Source: Planctomycetia bacterium (GTDB lineage Bacteria > Planctomycetota > UBA8108 > SXIK01). From it: a stretch of 50,639 nucleotides of DNA. This document shows positions 8,849 through 18,336 of the stretch, in pieces (position 1 is the first letter of the stretch; every line of letters starts with the position of its first letter). The translations under genes were made by a program, and so were the position numbers. The stretch is taken from the NCBI GenBank assembly GCA_005772855.1, contig SXIK01000110.1, positions 1 to 50,639 of the forward strand, in the 5' to 3' direction. The notes below the pieces were generated by a model. That model saw only the letters and a program-made list of their open reading frames with translations, did no database searches and had not been told where the DNA came from.

Positions 8849-9046
8849 TCAACCGAGGCCAAGGAGCCGCCGGACCTTGTAAACATCCACTGCGGCAATT
8901 ACACCGCCCTTGCGAAGATGGCGCTTCCGCTTGGTTGTGCGGACAGAGAGGAGATGCCTCCTGCCGGGCTTGCCTCGAAGGAGCTTTCCGTTCTTCGAGA
9001 CCTTGATCCGCTTCTTAGTGGCCTTGTTGGTCTTCTGCTTGGGCAT
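8849..9046 (-). CDS. rpmI: 50S ribosomal protein L35
   Basis: Small basic large-subunit protein of 65 residues starting MPKQKTNKATKKRI and containing the family pattern GKLLRGKPGRRHLLSVRTTKRKR. The start is the ATG at 9046; the reading frame is open further upstream, but that part does not belong to L35. It sits 114 bases after infC and precedes rplT. Confidence 0.97.
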   Translation of the reverse strand: MPKQKTNKATKKRIKVSKNGKLLRGKPGRRHLLSVRTTKRKRHLRKGGVIAAVDVYKVRRLLGLG

Positions 9047-9160
9047 TACGAGTTCTCCAGCTACGCTTGAAAAGCTTAGAATTGTACACAGTTCAACGCG
9101 CCTGGAAAGCTTTTTCTTGCTCCAAGAGGGCACGAAGAGTGCGGCCAAGAGGCCCGCGGA

Positions 9161-9709
9161 TCACTTGCCGACGAGAATCATGTCCATCTTGTTACGGCCT
9201 TCCTTGGTGGGTTCCTTCTCGAGCTTCGCGGTGGGCTCAAGGGTCTTTGCAAACCGCACTAGCAGCTCCTTGCCCAGCCCCAAGTGCATGGACTCACGCC
9301 CACGGAACACCATGGTGACCAAGACCTTGTGCCCTTTTTCAAGGAAGCCCTTTGCCTTGTTTACCTTCACCATGAAATCATGTTCTTCGCACTTGGGTCG
9401 AAGCTTGATCTCCTTGCGGCGAGTGAGGTTCTTTTTCTGCCCATGGCTCTTCTTCTTCTGCTCATACTTGAACTTGCCGTAGTCCATGAGCTTGCAGGTG
9501 GGTGGCACAACCGCAGCTGTCATCTCCACCAAGTCTAGCCCACGCTCGTCAGCAAGCTTCTTGGCATCTATCTGGTCCAGGATGCCCAGCTGCTCGCCGT
9601 TTTCGTCTATGAGTCGGACCTTGTAACCAAAACGAGGCCGATCAATAAGCCGAGGCCCTCTGCTGGGAGCGCCTCTGGGAGACCGATCCGAAACGTTACC
9701 TGGAGGAAT
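9161..9709 (-). CDS. infC: Translation initiation factor IF-3, with AUU start codon
   Basis: IF-3 binds the 30S subunit and controls start-codon and initiator-tRNA selection. The N-terminal domain (LIDRPRFGYKVRLIDENGEQ) and the C-terminal domain (LMDYGKFKYEQKKK, IKLRPKCEEHDFMVKVNKA, KVLVTMVFRGRE) are intact. No in-frame ATG, GTG or TTG lies at the proper N-terminus. The first plausible codon is ATT at 9709, preceded by AGAGGTG at suitable distance, giving 182 residues, close to the E. coli protein of 180, which also starts at AUU. In E. coli the rare start lets IF-3 repress its own synthesis; the same control is inferred here. A shorter start at TTG 9532 would remove most of the N-terminal domain. 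Confidence 0.92.
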   Translation of the reverse strand: MPPGNVSDRSPRGAPSRGPRLIDRPRFGYKVRLIDENGEQLGILDQIDAKKLADERGLDLVEMTAAVVPPTCKLMDYGKFKYEQKKKSHGQKKNLTRRKEIKLRPKCEEHDFMVKVNKAKGFLEKGHKVLVTMVFRGRESMHLGLGKELLVRFAKTLEPTAKLEKEPTKEGRNKMDMILVGK

Positions 9710-9769
9710 AAACGCACCTCTGTAAGAAGAGTGATAAAGAAAATGGCCACCGCAGCCAGCTGCACCCGG

Positions 9770-9799
9770 ACTTTATCCGGCACAAATATCGAGTGTCAA
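9770..9799 (-). promoter_or_regulatory. Candidate sigma70-type promoter for the infC-rpmI-rplT-pheST operon
   Basis: The reverse strand has TTGACA (9799-9794), an 18-base spacer and TAAAGT (9775-9770). A start near 9763 would give a leader of about 55 bases before the AUU of infC. The -35 is perfect and the -10 matches at four of six positions, so the call is moderate. It lies just after the end of aspS. Confidence 0.5.
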
Positions 9800-9847
9800 T
9801 AAGGTTCTGCCAGCAGGCACCAGATCGGCCAGGAACGCTGAGAGTCT

Positions 9848-11677
<1,830 letters not shown>

Positions 11678-11761
11678 AGGGCCCGGATTGTACAGGGGTG
11701 AGGGCGAAACCGGAACGTTCTCCTGCCGGGTCGCGACGCAACAGGGAAGCTCCCTCAACTC

Positions 11762-12955
11762 TCAGCCTTGCCACGTTTGCCTGGTGTCCACTTCCACGTT
11801 GCTTCTGCCAACGCGGGCGTAGGCTCCCCCTGGAAGTCTGCGCAAAAATCCGTCCAGCTCGAGGCGACTCAGCTCGCGAAGCACCTCATGGGCAGGCGCC
11901 TCGAGGCGCCCGGCCAGCTCATCGGCCTGCCAGCTATCCTCCGACGCGAAGAGCTCGCTCAAGCGCGCTCCGAAGTTGCCCGGCAGCCCTGCGGGGGCGG
12001 AGTCGCTGCCTCGGGGCATCCCCGGGGCCTCGCTGCGGCCCACGCCTGGCAAGACGTCCCCGGGTGCGATCACCGGGGACGCTCCGTCCATGAGAAGGCG
12101 CAGGCACCCAAGGGACTCCGGCCGGTCCACTCGCCCCGGGAGCACGTAGATGGTTTTCCCCTGATCAAGCGCGTGACCCACGGTGATGAGGCTCCCACTT
12201 TTCTCGCCTGCCTCGATCACAAGCACGGCCCGAGAGAGCCCGCTCAGGATCCGATTTCGCATCGGAAAGTGGAAGCTCTTCGGTGCCGCAAGCAGGGGAA
12301 ACTCGGACAGGAGAATGCCACGTGCTGACGAGACGATGCGCTCGGCAAGCTGGCGATTCGCCCCGGGATAAATTCTTCCCAGCCCCGCGCCGAGCACCGC
12401 CACGGTGGAGCCGCCCGCATCGAGAGCCGCGCGGTGCGCCTCGCCGTCAATTCCGAGCGCCAGTCCGCTCACGACACTTATTCCCCTGGCCGCGAGACTT
12501 CCGGCGAATCGCTGCGCCTGAGCCATGCCGTAGGGCGTGGGCTTGCGTGAACCCACAACACCCACGGCATCCCGTGGCAGCACGGTTCCCTGGAAGGACC
12601 CTCGCGCATAAAGGAGAACCGGCATGGCCGACAATTCGGCGAGAGCCGTGGGGTAACTTTGCGCTCCCCACGAGAGAATGGAGACCCCCAGATTCCTTGC
12701 CCGCCGAACCTCTTCCCTCGCAAGACTCGCGATCGATCGGCAAACTAGCTTCTCGATCACAGACTCCTTCATTCCCGGCACTTCTCGAAGCGCCTCGGGC
12801 GGCAAGCGAAGGACAGTCTGGGCTGACCCGTGGCGGTCGAGGAGCGTCCTGCCCAGCCCTGCGTGATACAGGGTCGCAAGGTGAAGTCGGATCAGATCGA
12901 GGGGGTCAGCTTCGGGCGGAGGAAGGTGGTCGAACGCGTTGGTGGGGCTGGGCAT
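11762..12955 (-). CDS. dprA: DNA-processing protein DprA (Smf)
   Basis: Binds incoming single-stranded DNA and loads RecA during transformation and DNA uptake. The 397 residues comprise an N-terminal SAM-like region (about 15-90), the Rossmann-fold DprA core (about 115-310: VGVVGSRKPTPYG, VVSGLALGIDGEAHRAAL, TVAVLGAGLGRIYP, FPMRNRILSGLSRAVLVIEA, KSGSLITVGHALDQG) and a C-terminal winged-helix-like region (about 335-385). All core motifs are kept. It is divergent from the lipoprotein gene at 13050 and leads the minus-strand block toward aspS. A topA gene, often next to dprA, is not adjacent. Confidence 0.95.
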   Translation of the reverse strand: MPSPTNAFDHLPPPEADPLDLIRLHLATLYHAGLGRTLLDRHGSAQTVLRLPPEALREVPGMKESVIEKLVCRSIASLAREEVRRARNLGVSILSWGAQSYPTALAELSAMPVLLYARGSFQGTVLPRDAVGVVGSRKPTPYGMAQAQRFAGSLAARGISVVSGLALGIDGEAHRAALDAGGSTVAVLGAGLGRIYPGANRQLAERIVSSARGILLSEFPLLAAPKSFHFPMRNRILSGLSRAVLVIEAGEKSGSLITVGHALDQGKTIYVLPGRVDRPESLGCLRLLMDGASPVIAPGDVLPGVGRSEAPGMPRGSDSAPAGLPGNFGARLSELFASEDSWQADELAGRLEAPAHEVLRELSRLELDGFLRRLPGGAYARVGRSNVEVDTRQTWQG

Positions 12956-13049
12956 GGCACGCGAAGTGTTGCGAGCTCACTGGGAGGCTCTGGGCCCAGG
13001 CCAGGGCGGAAGACGCGTCAGGATACCGCTTTTCTTGCTCACTGCGTAA

Positions 13050-13745
13050 ATGAAAAGTAAGATTCTGCCCATGCGATCCTGTCGACACACCCTGTGCTTC
13101 GCGATCCTGGTGCTGAGCCCGAGCTGCGTCACCGAGACAGTGGAGGACCGTCTTTCGAGACCCTTGCCCAAGATCCTTGAACTCACGACCGGAGCCATTC
13201 CCGCCGGCTTCTACCACGGCGTCCAGTTTTTCTTTGAGGTGGAGCCAGGCGATGTGCCCGATGCAATGGCGTGGATGCTCGAGGGCACACGCACTCGCCA
13301 ACTTCCGCCCATCTTTCCCGAGATCGAGCCCGGGGGGGCCGAGGTTTATCGCCTTCGCGATCTGCACGAGGTCACCTTTCGGCATAACATGTTCGAGACG
13401 GGTGGCTACCGCTATCCCCGCATGCCGGGGGCCCGACTCTATGTATTCAAGAAGCGCCCGGAAAACTTCAGCTTCAGCTTTCGCGGGCAGGGGATTGTCG
13501 TCCCATCCGACGTACGGTGGGCTCCCTCAATTTACTACTACGCCGAGGAGCAGGCGCTCGATGAGAAGAAAGGCCCGGGCAAGAGCCTCGTTACCCTCAC
13601 GCGGGAGGTGCTCCAGGTGGGGCTGGCCACCATCGAGACCTTGCCCAGGGAAGGCGTCTGGCTGGTGAACGGACGAAAGTACCTGCCCGACACAACCCGC
13701 CCTCTCGAGTTGGACGGAGCCGTGCACGCGAAGGTGGCCAGATGA
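13050..13745 (+). CDS. Putative lipoprotein of unknown function
   Basis: 231 residues with a hydrophobic signal (HTLCFAILVLSPSC) ending in a lipobox-like LSPSC, so probably lipid-anchored. The rest is soluble, rich in beta-type sequence, with no domain I recognise. It contains a Tyr-rich stretch (SIYYYAEEQ) and a C-terminal half resembling a small folded domain. An alternative start at ATG 13071 gives a signal of more usual length; neither start has a good ribosome-binding site. Its stop codon overlaps the rlmN start (ATGA at 13742-13745), so the two are translationally coupled; a functional link to RlmN is not implied. Confidence 0.75.
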   Translation: MKSKILPMRSCRHTLCFAILVLSPSCVTETVEDRLSRPLPKILELTTGAIPAGFYHGVQFFFEVEPGDVPDAMAWMLEGTRTRQLPPIFPEIEPGGAEVYRLRDLHEVTFRHNMFETGGYRYPRMPGARLYVFKKRPENFSFSFRGQGIVVPSDVRWAPSIYYYAEEQALDEKKGPGKSLVTLTREVLQVGLATIETLPREGVWLVNGRKYLPDTTRPLELDGAVHAKVAR

Positions 13746-14824
13746 CGGATGAGCCTTCCTCTGTTTCATTGGCGCTCGAGCGACCCGAGTTACTGGGCCT
13801 CGGCTCCCAGGAGTTCCAGGCCGCGATCGCAGGCTTCCTTGAACGCGAAGGTGAGCCAAGGTACCGGCAGGGGCAGGTCCGCGAATGGACTTACCGGCGC
13901 ATGCCCTTGAGCTTTCAGGACATGAGCGACCTTCCAGTGCGACTCAGGGAGCGTCTTGGGGAAAGCTTCACTCTCCTTCCCCTCGTCAAACGAGTCGAGA
14001 AGATCTCGAAGGACTCCACTCGCAAGCTCCTCTGGGACCGCGCAGCGGGTGGGACCATCGAGAGCGTCCTTATCCCGGATGCTGACCGCGTCACCTACTG
14101 CATCTCCACGCAGGCTGGCTGCCCGGTCAAGTGCACCTTTTGCGCAACGGGATACGGCGGTTTTCAAGGCCAGCTTCGCCCTGCCGAGATTGTGGCGCAG
14201 GTGCTCGGGCTGAGAGCGCTCACTGGCCTTGCGCCAACCAACATTGTCTACATGGGAATGGGAGAGCCAATGCTCAACTTCGACGCCGTGAAGCGTTCGC
14301 TCGAGGTGCTGACCCACCCCGACCAGGTAGGCTTTGGCGCACGCCGTATCACGGTGTCGACGGTCGGGGTTCCGGACCGAATCCGTGAGCTTGGGGATCT
14401 ATTCCCCCAGGTGAAGCTCGCGCTCTCTTTCCACGCCGCCAGGGATGATCTCAGAACAGAGATCATTCCGCTCAACCGCAAGTACCCTCTTTCGGAGGTG
14501 CTTCAAGCCCTTCGCGATCACGCGAGCAAGACAGGCAAGAAAGTGACGCTCGAGTATCTCGTTCTCCCCGGCGTCAACGACACCGAACGCGACGCCTCCG
14601 AAGTCATCGAGCGTGTGAGGGGACTGCCTTCGCGCATCAACTTGATCGGCTTCAATCCTTTCCCGGAAGCAACCTACTCGAAGCCGAGCGTGAAGCGCCT
14701 GTTGACCTTTCGCAGGTGGCTGGAGGCGGGGTACCACGGCGAAATCACTATCCGGCGAAGCCGGGGTGAGGACATTCAGGGCGCCTGCGGACAGCTCAGC
14801 CTGAAACACACGGAGGAGACATAA
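13742..14824 (+). CDS. rlmN: Dual-specificity 23S rRNA/tRNA (adenine-C2) methyltransferase RlmN
   Basis: Radical-SAM enzyme that methylates C2 of A2503 in 23S rRNA and A37 in some tRNAs. At 360 residues it shows the cluster-binding motif GCPVKCTFCATG (Cys 127, 131, 134), the nearby Cys 120, GMGEPMLNFDAV, ITVSTVGVP, LSFHAARDDLR and the C-terminal methyl-carrying Cys 349 in GACGQL. All catalytic Cys are present. RlmN is favoured over the paralogue Cfr from overall form and chromosomal setting. It overlaps the upstream lipoprotein gene by four bases. Confidence 0.95.
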   Translation: MTDEPSSVSLALERPELLGLGSQEFQAAIAGFLEREGEPRYRQGQVREWTYRRMPLSFQDMSDLPVRLRERLGESFTLLPLVKRVEKISKDSTRKLLWDRAAGGTIESVLIPDADRVTYCISTQAGCPVKCTFCATGYGGFQGQLRPAEIVAQVLGLRALTGLAPTNIVYMGMGEPMLNFDAVKRSLEVLTHPDQVGFGARRITVSTVGVPDRIRELGDLFPQVKLALSFHAARDDLRTEIIPLNRKYPLSEVLQALRDHASKTGKKVTLEYLVLPGVNDTERDASEVIERVRGLPSRINLIGFNPFPEATYSKPSVKRLLTFRRWLEAGYHGEITIRRSRGEDIQGACGQLSLKHTEET

Positions 14825-14857
14825 AAAAGCCCCGGGCTCGGAGAGCTCACCCGGGGT
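14823..14857 (-). terminator. Hairpin with U-tract for minus-strand transcripts
   Basis: CCCCGGG (14830-14836) pairs with CCCGGGG (14850-14856). On the minus strand the stem is followed by CTTTTTT, so it acts best on transcripts arriving from the right; on the plus strand it lies directly after the rlmN stop but lacks a U-run. It may be a backup to the stronger terminator at 15122-15156. Confidence 0.5.
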
Positions 14858-15121
14858 CGAGGTGGGAAGAAAAGAGAGATTCAGCTAACGTCGGCTTGCG
14901 AGGGCTTCGAGGAAGGGTGGGGGGGAGGAAAGTTCAAGGTTGGGAAGAAAGGGAGGTTGCCTCGCCTCTCCGTGTCTCTTTTCCTTGTGTTGGAAGAACC
15001 TGAAGAGCAAGGGCTGTGCCCGGGGGTGGAAAGCACAGCAAGCAGCGTCACTCTGGCCACTTGCGGGACCCGACTATCCTTGAGAAGACGCTGCCTTCTT
15101 CCCATGACAGGAGAACTCGTC
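14858..15121. other. Intergenic region without recognisable genes
   Basis: The convergent gap between rlmN and the LolA-like gene, about 377 bases with its flanking hairpins, holds a purine-rich stretch (about 14920-14955, G and A runs) and no reading frame with protein-like composition. Apart from the terminators at each end I see nothing assignable. Confidence 0.6.
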
Positions 15122-15156
15122 AAAAAAAAAGACGCCCGGCCATTGCGCCGGACGTC
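15122..15156 (-). terminator. Rho-independent terminator of the LolA-like gene
   Basis: On the minus strand GACGTCCGGC (15156-15147), a six-base loop and GCCGGGCGTC (15140-15131) form a ten-pair stem with one G-U, followed by nine T (15130-15122). It lies about 45 bases after the stop of the gene ending at 15202. Confidence 0.9.
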
Positions 15157-15201
15157 CTGAATTCTTGCGAGCGTGAGCGGTGCTGCTACCGAGCCGTGTT
15201 G

Positions 15202-16362
15202 TTATGACTTCGGCGGCGTCGATTCCGGGGTCGGAGCAGGTTTTGACTCCTCGGGCTTGTTCTGCCCAGGGGGTGGAGTCGGCACGGGAGAGGGGGTGGC
15301 ACCCTTCTTGCCCTTGGGCCCGCTGCCCTCCCTCGCCTTTTCAGCGCCAGGACCCGTGCTCGGGGAGGCCGTGGTACCCTGAGCGGCCTTGGCATCCGGG
15401 CCAGCATTCGGCGCGAACGGCTTGCCCTCTGGCTTGACGAAGAGCTTGTCCGAGAGATTGGAGTTGAAACGGACATTCGTGTACTGGCGCTCGGTATCGA
15501 GGTCACCGTCGAGATAGATCTCTAGCTTGAGGGGAAACTTCACCTGAAGGCCCGAACCGTCCATGAAGGGCAGGTCGCGGTACTCTTTGTAGTACTGTTC
15601 CTTCTTCGAGGTGGCCTTCGGGTTCGAGCCCGCGTCCTGCCATTCTTTCTTGATCAGGAGAGCGTCCTTCTTCGAGAAAAAGTAGCGCTGATCCTGACGG
15701 CCGGAGAAATCCGTGACGACAACAATATCGCACGGGATGTCCTCCGACGTGCCCATGATCTCTTTTGGCGCGAGGGCTTGGCCCCCGATCGTGAGCGTGA
15801 AGCCGTCCTCCTTCCAGCGGCAGAAGAAGTCGTCCATCTGCTTGTCCCATACGAAGACCTGAAGGGTGCGACCATCGAGGGGTGAGACGGTGCCCAGCAT
15901 TTGCACCCAGCCCTCCCCGACGTTCCCGTTGTAGATCTGGTTAAATGCGAGCTTCTCACCCTTGATGTCAAATCCCTCAATATCCCACTCCTCACGGATC
16001 ATGATGCTATCCTTCATCATGAGGTTGATGTTGGCGACTGTGGGGCCCGTCGCAGCATGCTTGATATTGCGGAATTTCGTGGCTCGATCCTTTACCTTCG
16101 CAAGCAGCTCCCTGCCGCCAAGCGCCTTGAGGTAATTCTCAACGATGGCAATCGCCTGTGGATCACTCTCTCGTTTGACCTGAGCAGCGCCGGTCGTGTC
16201 GGGCGAAGAAATCGCAGGTGCGCCTGTGGCGGGTGCCAACTCGACTGGCTGGGGCGGGACTGCGGGGGGCTTCGAATCGACTGTGCCCTGAGCGTGGAGC
16301 GCAGTTGATCGGCTGAGCCAGAATCCAAGGGTGATAGCTATTGCCAGGGTAAACTTCCGCAT
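15202..16362 (-). CDS. Secreted protein, possibly with a LolA/LppX-like beta fold
   Basis: 386 residues from the ATG at 16362 (in-frame ATGs at 16368 and 16377 are possible; GGAGAG lies just ahead of the chosen one). A signal peptide ends around STALHAQG. A Pro-rich linker follows, then a domain starting AIVENYLKALGGRELLAKVKDR, a pattern seen in outer-membrane lipoprotein-sorting-like proteins that carry lipid in a beta-barrel cup. The middle has GNVGEGWVQMLG and FFSKKDALLIKKEW. The C-terminal 65 residues are Pro/Lys/Gly-rich and low complexity. The LolA-like assignment rests on pattern only. The role is unknown; it is transcribed alone, ending at the strong terminator at 15122. Confidence 0.7.
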   Translation of the reverse strand: MRKFTLAIAITLGFWLSRSTALHAQGTVDSKPPAVPPQPVELAPATGAPAISSPDTTGAAQVKRESDPQAIAIVENYLKALGGRELLAKVKDRATKFRNIKHAATGPTVANINLMMKDSIMIREEWDIEGFDIKGEKLAFNQIYNGNVGEGWVQMLGTVSPLDGRTLQVFVWDKQMDDFFCRWKEDGFTLTIGGQALAPKEIMGTSEDIPCDIVVVTDFSGRQDQRYFFSKKDALLIKKEWQDAGSNPKATSKKEQYYKEYRDLPFMDGSGLQVKFPLKLEIYLDGDLDTERQYTNVRFNSNLSDKLFVKPEGKPFAPNAGPDAKAAQGTTASPSTGPGAEKAREGSGPKGKKGATPSPVPTPPPGQNKPEESKPAPTPESTPPKS

Positions 16363-16634
16363 GATCATTCTCTCCATTGGGTGGGTCCCGACGTCGCCGG
16401 GAACAGGACAACGACCTAAGAGGTACCGCAACGACCTCAACTTCGGGGGCTAAACGGTTCCCCTCGATGAGCGAGGGCCGACCAGCCTGGGGCGAGCGCG
16501 GCAAATCTTAGCGAGACGAGGGTTTGTATCACTCAATCGAGGGTCGATCAAGAGGGAAAAAAGGACTCCCACACCAGGAGATGGGCCCTCCGCCAACCGC
16601 CGTCGAGCTGATCCGTGGGCCTTCCCGCCCGGCG

Positions 16635-17849
16635 CTATTGGGTCTTCTTGGCGCCTCTCGCGGACTCGTTGGTCAATGCCTCCTCCTGCGAGTCAGGCGC
16701 GCACTTCCACTCCATCTCCCCGGGAATCGGGCCCTGCTTGTGCACGAACTCATACCCCTCTGAGTCGAGCCACCTGTAGATCACGTCAAGGGGCACAAAG
16801 AGCCCCATGTGCGGAACCACCGCGGGCTGCGTCTTGCCATAAGTATAGATCATGCTCGAAACACCGATCAGCTTCGAGCTCTCGGCCAGGTAGACTCCGC
16901 CACCCGAGTTTCCGAAAAAAGTCGGTGCGCTCAACATCCAAAAGACCTGGTCGGCCACGATTTTGGACTTGGAGGAGATCTCGCCCACGGTGGGCAGAGG
17001 ACGGTTGCCGAGCGGACAGCCCACGGCGTAGGCCCGCGAAAATATGTCAATGGCACCCAGCTCCGCCGGAGGCATGAGCTCCGCGACCTGCAAGAATCGT
17101 CGCGCGGACTTGAGACGCAGGAGGGCCAAGTCTCGGGGCCGGTCGTAGACGACCAGACGAGCCGCGAAGACCTCCATGGCGCCAGAGTCAGCCTCTGGCA
17201 GGATCTGGACCTCCTCTACCGTTCCATCGTCGGCCCTGTCTCCCAGGACCTCGACCACGACGTGATAGGCCGTCAGAACAAAGGTGGCATACTCCGACTC
17301 GCTGGCGACCCCCTTGCTCCACAACGGCTGGGAGTAAATGATGACCCCGCTTCCAACCGTGCCGTTGCCCTTCAGTTGAACGGTCGGGTGAATCATCTTC
17401 CGCTTCATCTCCTGCGGGTCCCGGGATGCCCCGGAAAAAATTCGCTCCAGGCGGGCGGTGCCAGCCTCGAGGGCGAACCGCGTGCTCGAGATTTGCTCCT
17501 GTTCGATCTCGATACGATCAACGAGAGAGCCCTCCATCTCACGGGTGCGCTCGTCGAGGAGGTCGAGCAGCTCAGCTCGCCGGTCATCCAGCCGCAGGAT
17601 GGCATCCTTGATCTCCCCTTGAGCCTTCGTGATCTCGAAGACGCAATCCTTCAGAGTGTCCTCGACTTGATCTCGAGTGGCTCCGAGCTCCGCGCTGTTG
17701 CGTGTCTCGGCAAAGACGATCCCGGCCCGTTGCCCGGAGATGTCGTGACGAACCCCGAGGATCTGATCCTGGAGCAGGAAAAACCCACCGAGGATCAACA
17801 AGATCCTGAGGCCCTCGCTGAGTATTTTCGGCCTTGCCCTGTCAGACAT
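16635..17849 (-). CDS. Membrane-anchored trypsin-like serine protease with coiled coil
   Basis: 404 residues; the ATG at 17849 follows a strong AAGGAGG, so a start 18 bases upstream is rejected. An N-terminal membrane segment (about 15-30) is followed by a long charged helical stretch (about 50-135) likely to form a coiled coil. The rest is a chymotrypsin-fold protease of the trypsin_2/DegP type without a visible PDZ domain. The catalytic triad is visible: His196 in LTAYHVV, Asp240 in RDLALLRL, Ser315 in FGNSGGGVYL. It is probably periplasmic or external quality control or signalling. The target is unknown. It lies downstream of the palindromic region at 17952-18097. Confidence 0.88.
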   Translation of the reverse strand: MSDRARPKILSEGLRILLILGGFFLLQDQILGVRHDISGQRAGIVFAETRNSAELGATRDQVEDTLKDCVFEITKAQGEIKDAILRLDDRRAELLDLLDERTREMEGSLVDRIEIEQEQISSTRFALEAGTARLERIFSGASRDPQEMKRKMIHPTVQLKGNGTVGSGVIIYSQPLWSKGVASESEYATFVLTAYHVVVEVLGDRADDGTVEEVQILPEADSGAMEVFAARLVVYDRPRDLALLRLKSARRFLQVAELMPPAELGAIDIFSRAYAVGCPLGNRPLPTVGEISSKSKIVADQVFWMLSAPTFFGNSGGGVYLAESSKLIGVSSMIYTYGKTQPAVVPHMGLFVPLDVIYRWLDSEGYEFVHKQGPIPGEMEWKCAPDSQEEALTNESARGAKKTQ

Positions 17850-17951
17850 GCTCCTCCTTTTCGGCACGCCAAAGTGAAGAATTTCATACGAAAATCCGCT
17901 GAGGATACGATGGCCGGGGAACCAGGGGCAAGCTGCCTACTGGCTCACTGG

Positions 17952-18002
17952 GTACCGCGCGCCATGATGAGGTGCCTGAAATCTACCGGAGGCGCGCGGT
18001 AC
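17952..18002. repeat. REP-like palindromic element, copy A
   Basis: GTACCGCGCGCC (17952-17963) is a perfect 12-base inverted repeat of GGCGCGCGGTAC (17991-18002). The 27-base loop contains GTGCCTGAAAT at 17972-17982. The same plan appears in inverse orientation at 18046-18097 (copy B). Confidence 0.8.
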
Positions 18003-18006
18003 TCTT

Positions 18007-18030
18007 GAGGGGGGCCACGCTGCCCCCCTC
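18007..18030. repeat. G/C-rich hairpin between the two palindromic copies
   Basis: GAGGGGGGC (18007-18015) pairs perfectly with GCCCCCCTC (18022-18030) around a six-base loop. Without a U-tract on either side it is not a canonical terminator. It sits centrally between copies A and B. Confidence 0.8.
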
Positions 18031-18045
18031 ACAATCCCCTTGCCG

Positions 18046-18097
18046 AGTACCGCCCAGGAGCTGCATTTTCAGGCACTAACTTGCGGTGGGCGGTACT
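18046..18097. repeat. REP-like palindromic element, copy B (inverse orientation)
   Basis: AGTACCGCCCA (18046-18056) is a perfect 11-base inverted repeat of TGGGCGGTACT (18087-18097). The loop contains TTTCAGGCAC, the reverse complement of GTGCCTGAAA in copy A. Arms of both copies share GTACCGC...GCGGTAC. The pair therefore forms a head-to-head unit like the paired REP units (BIMEs) of enterobacteria. Confidence 0.8.
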
Positions 18098-18336
18098 GAG
18101 CTCCCCGCAAATGGCGAGGCGAGGTTGCCTCCTGTAGAACAATCCCGCGCCAGATTTGGACAGGAGGCCAATACACGCGCCGCAAAGCAGTCCCGGAAAA
18201 TCAGTTGTGGGCGCCCGCAGGTTTGGAGGGGGGAATTTGGCAAACCAGCCCCGCAAGGCCCTGTGGGCAACGCCAGGCCCCCACGAACACCCCGCGAGCG
18301 AGGAAGGCCCACGGAACAAGAGCGACGCAGCTCCTC

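Larger units (their letters stand above)
17850..18336. other. Palindrome-rich intergenic region
   Basis: A 487-base gap between the LeuRS-like gene and the protease gene, both on the minus strand. It has no credible gene. The part at 17952-18097 holds two inverted copies of a palindromic element around a GC hairpin, listed separately. The part at 18098-18336 is GC-rich, with nothing I can assign except presumed leader or trailer sequence. Confidence 0.7.

Noticed and set aside
14829-14857. Plus-strand terminator of rlmN
   Set aside because: The hairpin lacks a U-run in that direction; the A-run before it makes it a minus-strand terminator.
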